35,451 bases of DNA, from NCBI GenBank assembly GCA_016868295.1, contig VGHJ01000028.1, forward strand, positions 1-35,451, given 5' to 3'. This stretch comes from Betaproteobacteria bacterium (GTDB taxonomy: Bacteria > Pseudomonadota > Gammaproteobacteria > Burkholderiales > Rhodocyclaceae). The translations under genes and the position numbers were made by a program. The first letter of the stretch is position 1, and each line of letters opens with the position of its first letter. Below the pieces are notes generated by a model. That model saw nothing but the letters and a program-made list of their open reading frames with translations. It made no database searches and had not been told where the DNA came from. Of this stretch, positions 30,613 to 35,451 are shown piece after piece.

Positions 30613-32574
30613 ATGCCAAGCACTACGGTCGACCGCGCCCGCCTCGTCCTGCTCCTGCTGCTCGCCGCCATCCTCGGCGTCGGCCTGTGGGCCTATCGCA
30701 GCGTCGGCGAATCCCTGCGCGAGATCCGCGCCACGGGCATGCAGACCCTGCTCAACAGCCAGGTCGAAACCCTGGAGCAGTGGATCACGCAGGGGCGGCT
30801 CGAAGCCGAGCAGCTCGCCGCCGGCGCCACGCTGCGCACGGCCATCGCGCGCCTGGCGCGCGGCGACACGCGGGCGGGCAACGGACAGCTCATCGTCGAG
30901 CATATCCTGCAGGCATCCGGGCCGATGGGTTTCGGCTCGGTGCACATTGTCGAGCCGCAGGGTAGGATCCTCGCCTCGAGCGACGCGGGCCGCGCCGGTC
31001 AGGGCGTGACGCCCGATTTCTTCGCCCATCTCGCGCCTGCGCTGTCCGGCCGCTCGGTGTTCATCCGGCCCTATCGCGGCGGCAGCGGCGCCGGCCCGAG
31101 CCTGCTCGGGCGCGCCTGGATCGCCGCACCGGTGCGCGCCGCGAACGGCAAGGTGATCGCCCTCATCGCGCTGGGCGCCCCGGCGCAGGCCCGTTTCGCC
31201 GCGCTGTTCCACGCCGCGCGCCCGGGCCGCACGGGCGAGGCGCTCGCCTTCGACGCCGAGGGCTGGTTGCTATCGGAGAGCCGACAAGCCGAGGCGCTCG
31301 CGCAGCGCGGCCTGCCGCCGCGCCTGGCCACGCCGGACGGCAGCGGACTGACGCCGCTGGCCAGCGCGGCCATCGCGGCGCGCACGGCGAGTGACGGCAT
31401 GCGCGAGGGGCTGCTGCTCGACGCCTACCCGAACTACCTCGGCCGCGAAGTCATCGGCGCCTGGCGCTGGCTGCCGGCGCACGACATCGGCGTGGCGGTG
31501 GAAATGGAATCGGGCGAAGCCTACGCCCCGCTGACCTACCTGCAGATCGGCTTCGGCATCATCCTGTTGCTGATGGGTGCGGTGTGGTTGTCGGGCTTCC
31601 TGCCACAGCCCGTGCTCGACACGCTCCTGCGGCGCGGCGGCACGGCAAGGCAGCTCGGGCCCTACCGGCTCGGGCGTCAGATCGGCGAGGGCGCGCTGTC
31701 CAATGTCTATCTGGCGCAGCACCGGATGCTCAAGCGCCCGGCGGCGGTGAAGGTGCTCAAGCCGCAGACGACCTCCGACGAATGGACCGCCCGCTTCCAG
31801 CGCGAAGTGCAGTCGGCCAGTCTGCTCGGCCATCCCAACACCATCACGATCTACGACTACGGCACCGGGCCGGGCGGCGAGTTCTGGTACGCCATGGAAT
31901 ACCTCGAGGGGCTGGCGCTATCCGATCTCGTCGAGCGCTACGGCCCGCTGCCGCCCTCGCGCGCGGCGTACGTCCTGCGCCAGGCCTGCGCCTCGCTGTG
32001 GGAAGCGCATGCCTGCGGCCTGGTGCACCGGGACATCAAGCCGCAGAACATCATGCTCTGCGACATCCACGGCGAGCGCGACGTGGTGAAGGTGCTCGAC
32101 TTCGGCCTGGTGAAGCAGATGTCGGACGAACAGACGCGCGACCTGACGAGCACGCTGCGCATCCTCGGCACGCCGCTCTACATGTCGCCCGAGCGCATCC
32201 GCCACCCGGGCGACGCCGACGCCCGCGCCGACATCTATTCGCTCGGCGCCGTCGGCTACTTCCTGCTCACCGGCAAGCGCCTGTTCGAGACCGAGACCGA
32301 GCACGACCTGCTCTATCAGGCGATGCATGTCGTGCCGCCGCTCGCCTCCGAAAGCGCCCCGCATCCCCTGCCGGTGGAGCTCGACGCGCTCATCGCGCGC
32401 TGCGTCGAAAAGGATCCGGACAAGCGCCCGCAGAGCATGGCCGAGGTGGCGAGCGCGCTCGATGCGGTGCTGGTGTACCAGCCGTGGACACGGCCGCAGA
32501 TCAACGCCTGGTGGGAGAAGCACTGGGTGCCCGAGGGTCACCCGGAGCGGCGCTTCAGCGCCGCCCGGCCATGA
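30613..32574 (+). CDS. Membrane Ser/Thr protein kinase with periplasmic Cache-like sensor
   Basis: 653 residues. Helix 1 (residues ~10-28), periplasmic sensor ~30-310, helix 2 (~313-335), cytoplasmic kinase ~355-630. The sensor has a long helix (SQVETLEQWITQGRLEAEQL), a sensor fold (GFGSVHIVEPQGRILASS) and a second lobe (GEALAFDAEGWLLSES), like dCache domains of chemoreceptors and sensor kinases. The kinase is Hanks-type with all motifs: GEGALSNVYLAQ (P-loop), AAVKVL (Lys), VHRDIKPQNIML (catalytic loop), DFGLVK and the SPERI activation segment. ATG 30613 has only a weak ribosome site. It is coupled to a TVP38 gene by an ATGA overlap. Bacterial Hanks kinases with extracytoplasmic Cache sensors are uncommon; ligand and targets are unknown. 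Confidence 0.92.
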   Translation: MPSTTVDRARLVLLLLLAAILGVGLWAYRSVGESLREIRATGMQTLLNSQVETLEQWITQGRLEAEQLAAGATLRTAIARLARGDTRAGNGQLIVEHILQASGPMGFGSVHIVEPQGRILASSDAGRAGQGVTPDFFAHLAPALSGRSVFIRPYRGGSGAGPSLLGRAWIAAPVRAANGKVIALIALGAPAQARFAALFHAARPGRTGEALAFDAEGWLLSESRQAEALAQRGLPPRLATPDGSGLTPLASAAIAARTASDGMREGLLLDAYPNYLGREVIGAWRWLPAHDIGVAVEMESGEAYAPLTYLQIGFGIILLLMGAVWLSGFLPQPVLDTLLRRGGTARQLGPYRLGRQIGEGALSNVYLAQHRMLKRPAAVKVLKPQTTSDEWTARFQREVQSASLLGHPNTITIYDYGTGPGGEFWYAMEYLEGLALSDLVERYGPLPPSRAAYVLRQACASLWEAHACGLVHRDIKPQNIMLCDIHGERDVVKVLDFGLVKQMSDEQTRDLTSTLRILGTPLYMSPERIRHPGDADARADIYSLGAVGYFLLTGKRLFETETEHDLLYQAMHVVPPLASESAPHPLPVELDALIARCVEKDPDKRPQSMAEVASALDAVLVYQPWTRPQINAWWEKHWVPEGHPERRFSAARP

Positions 32575-33227
32575 TGCAGGCGCGGCGGCTGCACGGCGGA
32601 AACCGGCCCCTGGCCCTGCTGGCGCTGCTCGTCGCCGCCGGGCTGGCGGCGCACGCCCTGACCTGGTTCGAATGGCGCGAGGCGCTGGCCTGGGCGCGCG
32701 GCCACGCCGGGCAGTGGTGGCTGCCGCTTGCGCTGATCCTGCTGCAGACGCTGCTGTTCATGTTCGCCCTGCCGGGCTCGACCCTGCTGTGGGTCGTCGC
32801 GCCGCTCTACGCCCCGGCGGCCGCCACCCTCATCCTCACCGCCGGCGGCGTCGGCGGCGCGCTGGCGACCTGCGGCTTCGCGCGGCGGCTGACGCAGGCG
32901 CAGCAGGCCAGGTGGCGCCGGCAGCGCGCCTGGCAGGTGCTAGAACGCGAGAGCGACTTTCTCACCCTGTGCGCCCTGCGCCTGGTGCCGGCCTTTCCCC
33001 ATTCCGTGATCAATTACGGCGCCGGCATCCTGCGCCTGCCGCTGGGCGGCTTCGCCGTCTCCACGGCGATCGGCTTCGGCCTGAAGGCCTTCCTCTACAG
33101 CAGCATCATCCACCGCGCGCTGGCGGCCGAGGACGCGCGCGATCTGCTGCGGGCGGAGGCGGTACCGCTGCTGCTCCTGCTCGCCCTGCTGCTGCTCGCC
33201 CCCCGCCTGCTGCGGAAAAAACCCTGA
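32571..33227 (+). CDS. TVP38/TMEM64 (DedA-like, SNARE-associated) membrane protein
   Basis: 218 residues, about six hydrophobic segments, starting inside the stop of the kinase gene. The VTT-domain core runs from ~50 to ~180: LLFMFALPGSTLLWVVAPLY (re-entrant loop with the conserved F-x-x-PGS), GGVGGALATCGFARRL (Gly-rich helix with small-residue packing) and LRLVPAFPHSVINYGAGILR, the second re-entrant signature (R-x-x-P-x-P). Homologues act in lipid scrambling or transport (DedA, TMEM41B). The C-terminus is a very Leu-rich helix ending RLLRKKP. Pairing with a sensor kinase suggests control of envelope lipid handling, but this is inference. Confidence 0.88.
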   Translation: MMQARRLHGGNRPLALLALLVAAGLAAHALTWFEWREALAWARGHAGQWWLPLALILLQTLLFMFALPGSTLLWVVAPLYAPAAATLILTAGGVGGALATCGFARRLTQAQQARWRRQRAWQVLERESDFLTLCALRLVPAFPHSVINYGAGILRLPLGGFAVSTAIGFGLKAFLYSSIIHRALAAEDARDLLRAEAVPLLLLLALLLLAPRLLRKKP

Positions 33228-33230
33228 CGC

Positions 33231-34112
33231 TCAGTCGCCGCCGCCCGCCTCGACCTGCCGCTGCAGTTCGGCCGACTGGGCGAACTCGCGCAGCTTGATG
33301 TCGAGGTATTCCGCCCAGTCCAGCTCATGCAACTGGCGCGCATGCCGCTCGCTGAGCGCGAACCAGTGGGCCAGGCGCCGCTCCAGGGGCATGTCGGCAT
33401 CGGCCGCCTTCGCCGCCAGATGGGTTTCGACGGCGAGGAAATGCCGCACGGCATTGCGCTCGATGGCGCCGGCCAGGCCGCCAATGAGCACCGGCCTGCC
33501 TTCGGCATCGACGCCGGCCGTGCTGAAGCCGACCTTGTCGCGGCCGAAGGTGGCGAAGTAGGCGGCGGCCAGCAGGCGCGCGCCCGCGCCGAGCGGCTCG
33601 CGGTAGCGCAGGCGCACGCCGGTGCGCCCGCCCTCGATCGCGACGACCTCGATGCGGGCGGCCCCGTCCGCCCGCCCCGCCTGCACCGTCTCCTCCGGCT
33701 GCAGGCGCAGCGCCATGAATCCCTCCTCGCGCCGCTCGATGCGCAGGGCGTAGCGTTGCGGGCGCGACAGCGCCGCCGGCTGGAAATGCTTGGTGCCGAG
33801 ATGGAAGCGCATGCGCTGAACCTCGCCGCCCGGCTCGCGGACGCAGGCCTTGACGTTCGGATGCAGCAGGAGGGTATCGCACCAGCCGCGGACATCGCCC
33901 AGCAGTTCCATCACCCCTTGCGGCGGATGGTCGACGACGGCACGGATGTCGCAGTCCACGACGTCGTCGCCGACCTGCACGCGGGCCTGCAGCGCCAGGC
34001 CGCCCAGCCCCGGCTGCGTCAGCACGGCGCGGAACGGCTCGCGCAGATCGGGCGTCTCCTGCGCGGCCGCCGGCAGCGCCGCCAGCGCCAGCAGCACGGC
34101 CAGGCGCCTCAT
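33231..34112 (-). CDS. Secreted SRPBCC/START-like protein (function unknown)
   Basis: 293 residues with a signal peptide (MRRLAVLLALAALPAAAQ, cleavage near AAAQ-E). The mature part includes CDIRAVVDHPPQGVMELLGD and WCDTLLLHPNVKACV, where hydrophobic helices and strands alternate as in START-like lipid- or ligand-binding folds, and a C-terminal helical half (HLAAKAADADMPLERRLAHW). I do not recognise a catalytic motif. ATG 34112 overlaps the stop of the upstream hydrolase gene (ATGA). With that hydrolase and LutC it forms a minus-strand operon; a role in handling a lipid or ester is possible but unproven. Confidence 0.75.
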   Translation of the reverse strand: MRRLAVLLALAALPAAAQETPDLREPFRAVLTQPGLGGLALQARVQVGDDVVDCDIRAVVDHPPQGVMELLGDVRGWCDTLLLHPNVKACVREPGGEVQRMRFHLGTKHFQPAALSRPQRYALRIERREEGFMALRLQPEETVQAGRADGAARIEVVAIEGGRTGVRLRYREPLGAGARLLAAAYFATFGRDKVGFSTAGVDAEGRPVLIGGLAGAIERNAVRHFLAVETHLAAKAADADMPLERRLAHWFALSERHARQLHELDWAEYLDIKLREFAQSAELQRQVEAGGGD

Positions 34113-34990
34113 GCCGCCCCCCGGGCGGCCAGCGCATCGCACCAGGCCTCGATGGCCGCGCGCATCGCCTCCGGCCGCTCGGTCGGAATCCAGTGCTCGG
34201 CCGCGATCCGCTCGATGCGGCCATCGGGCAGGGCGGCGAGCAGCCGCGCCGTCATTTCCGGATCGCCGAAGGTGCCGCCCGTGGACAGCAGGGCCAGGGC
34301 CGGCGCGGCGATGGACGGCAACTCGGGCAGCGGGCCGGTGACGGCGACGAGGTCCTGCAGATAGATCGATGTCGGCAGACTGCGCAGATCCTCAAGGGGC
34401 GAGGCGTAGCGCGCCTGCGGAAAGGCGGCGCCGCCCGCCATCGCCGCGCGCGCCGCGCGGTCGAGCCCGGCCAGGTCGAGCGGCGCCAGGCGGCGCCGGC
34501 GCAGGCCCAGGGCGGCCAGCAGGCGCAGCGGCGGCACCAGCGCGGCGAGCAGCGGCCGCAGGGCGGCGACGCGCGCCATGGTTCCGGTCAGCGCCGGGCG
34601 GAACATGGGTTCGATCAGCACCAGTCCGGCGACCCGCTCCGGCTGGCGGCGGGCGAACCACAGCGCGAGGTTGGCGCCGAGGCAGTGGCCGGCCAGCACC
34701 GCCCGCGGCACGCCCTCGGCGCGCAGCAGGGCCGCCAGATCGTCGCACCACGCCGCCATGCCGACGCGGCCGCGCCAGAGCGAGCCGCCATGGCCGCGCA
34801 GGTCGAGGCGCAGGATGTCCCAGCTATCGGCAAGCCGCGTCGTCGCCACGAACTCCGACCAGCGCGTCAGGTTGCTGGCGAGTCCGTGCAGCAGGACCAG
34901 GGTGCGGCGCGGCGCCCCCGGCCGCGTCAGCCGGTAGGCGATGACGGCGCCGTCCGGCGCGACGAGGCTGCGGGGCGTCTCGTCGGTCAT
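34109..34990 (-). CDS. Alpha/beta hydrolase with Cys at the nucleophile position
   Basis: 293 residues, alpha/beta-hydrolase fold: oxyanion-hole region LVLLHGLASNLTRWSEF, DLRGHGGSLW, nucleophile elbow LAGHCLGANLALWFA, cap helices (~150-205), then LALLSTGGTFGDPEM near the position of the acid residue and AEHWIPTERPEA with the candidate catalytic His. The elbow reads G-H-C-L-G, so the nucleophile is Cys rather than Ser, as in PHA synthases and dienelactone hydrolases. ATG at 34990 overlaps the stop of lutC. The substrate is unknown; an open frame running upstream of this ATG belongs to another frame of lutC and is not part of the gene. Confidence 0.88.
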   Translation of the reverse strand: MTDETPRSLVAPDGAVIAYRLTRPGAPRRTLVLLHGLASNLTRWSEFVATTRLADSWDILRLDLRGHGGSLWRGRVGMAAWCDDLAALLRAEGVPRAVLAGHCLGANLALWFARRQPERVAGLVLIEPMFRPALTGTMARVAALRPLLAALVPPLRLLAALGLRRRRLAPLDLAGLDRAARAAMAGGAAFPQARYASPLEDLRSLPTSIYLQDLVAVTGPLPELPSIAAPALALLSTGGTFGDPEMTARLLAALPDGRIERIAAEHWIPTERPEAMRAAIEAWCDALAARGAA

Positions 34991-35451
34991 CGGACGACGA
35001 CGATGTGCACCCGGTAGGGGCCGTGCGCGCCGAGCACCAGGGTCTGCTCGATGTCTCCGGTGCGCGAGGGGCCGGAGATGAAGTTCACCGCGCGCGGCAG
35101 TTCGCCGCATTCGGCGCGGATCAGTTGCCACGCCTCTTCCATGCCCGGCACGATGCGCGCGGCCGGCACGATGGCGATGTGCGTCTCGGGCAGCAGGCTG
35201 TTGGCGGCCGGCGTCTCCGCGCCGGAGAGCACCGCCAGCGAGCCGGTCTCGGCCACGGCGCAGAAGACGCCGGTGATGCCGACGAGATCGTCTCCGCGGG
35301 CGGCGCGGCATTCCACCTGCAGCCCGGCGCCGGCCCAGTCGAGGCCGGAGAGCTGCGGCCACGCCACCAGTTGCCGGTTGCCGGTTGCCGGTTCCCGGTC
35401 GACATAGCGTGCCACGGCGGCCGGCGCCGCGTCGAGGCCGGTCACGACATC
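34987..35451 (-). CDS. lutC: Lactate utilisation protein C (LutC/YkgG), 5' end outside window
   Basis: The last ~154 residues of a LUD-domain protein; the frame is open to the right edge, and a GTG at 35445 is treated as internal. Recognisable core: GITGVFCAVAETGSLAVLSG, then NSLLPETHIAIVPAARIV and NFISGPSRTGDIEQTLVLGA, the LUD signature (S-G-P-S-R-T-x-D-I-E-x-x-L-x-x-G-x-H-G-P). LutC works with LutA and LutB in oxidation of L-lactate to pyruvate; lutA/lutB would be expected to the right. A 7-bp tandem repeat (35371-35398) lies in this gene. Confidence 0.93.
   Translation of the reverse strand, partial: DVVTGLDAAPAAVARYVDREPATGNRQLVAWPQLSGLDWAGAGLQVECRAARGDDLVGITGVFCAVAETGSLAVLSGAETPAANSLLPETHIAIVPAARIVPGMEEAWQLIRAECGELPRAVNFISGPSRTGDIEQTLVLGAHGPYRVHIVVVR
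35371..35398 (-). repeat. 7-bp tandem repeat inside lutC
   Basis: Three exact units of TTGCCGG and a fourth with one mismatch (plus strand). A unit of seven is not a multiple of three, so gain or loss of one copy would shift the lutC frame. Confidence 0.6.

Noticed and set aside
34991-35362. N-terminal extension of the alpha/beta hydrolase
   Set aside because: The upstream codons overlap lutC in another frame, are Arg/Ala-rich without homology, and ATG 34990 gives a normal-length hydrolase with the usual ATGA coupling.
35443-35445. GTG as the true start of lutC
   Set aside because: The frame stays open to the edge of the window, there is no ribosome site before the GTG, and the visible part is too short for a complete LutC.
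1-35451. rRNA, tRNA, integrase, phage or plasmid genes
   Set aside because: None seen on either strand; apart from the small repeat elements there is no sign of a mobile element with its own enzymes.

Overview
The window looks like a chromosomal segment of a high-GC betaproteobacterium, most likely of the Rhodocyclales (Azoarcus/Thauera/Dechloromonas-type). This is an inference from gene families, strong GC bias at third codon positions, AGGAGG-type ribosome sites and the many start/stop-overlapping genes; no rRNA or tRNA is present to confirm it.

Layout. 1-2866 (minus): a TRAP operon dctP-dctQ-dctM for an organic (probably keto or carboxylic) acid, dctM running off the left edge. 2990-6311 (minus): a remnant of a cation antiporter, a KefB/C-type cation:proton antiporter and an NhaD-type Na+/H+ antiporter. 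6458-13799 (plus): a run of UspA, Na+/Ca2+ exchanger-like CaCA protein, an internally deleted P-type ATPase, NfeD, slipin, a second CPA2 antiporter and a tandem UspA. 13800-14642: a repeat-rich stretch with a 194-bp element flanked by inverted repeats, then a small DUF2283 gene pair. 14799-18914 (minus): Bax-inhibitor-1 family protein, HtpX and a full-length P2-type ATPase, divergent from nhaR (19030-19917, plus). 19977-22198 (minus): MASE1 sensor kinase and FixJ/NarL-type response regulator. 22390-30321 (plus): a ten-gene Mrp/Mnh-type antiporter cluster and a third UspA, closed by a strong terminator. 30400-30544: a candidate minus-strand small RNA. 30613-33227 (plus): a Cache-sensor Ser/Thr kinase and a TVP38-family protein. 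33231-35451 (minus): LutC (partial), an alpha/beta hydrolase with a Cys nucleophile and a secreted SRPBCC-like protein.

How the genes fit together. Most of the first 30 kb concerns monovalent-cation, calcium and proton movement across the inner membrane (two CPA2 antiporters, NhaD, CaCA, two P-type ATPases, a multi-subunit Mrp system, NhaR), interleaved with stress proteins (three UspA genes) and membrane-protein quality control (HtpX, BI-1/YccA family, NfeD plus slipin). This reads as an ion-homeostasis and envelope-stress island.

The most notable sequence-level signals are: (i) a 26-bp repeat present seven times, inside two P-type ATPase genes, at the end of the truncated one, and as both arms of the 194-bp element; (ii) a 16-bp operator-like motif shared by the dctP promoter and the sensor kinase/mnhE intergenic region, suggesting that the local two-component system controls the TRAP operon and possibly the Mrp cluster; (iii) the in-frame internal deletion of a P-type ATPase; (iv) an Mrp-type cluster with three NuoL/M/N-like subunits and a split MrpA; and (v) a candidate small RNA with its own promoter and terminator.
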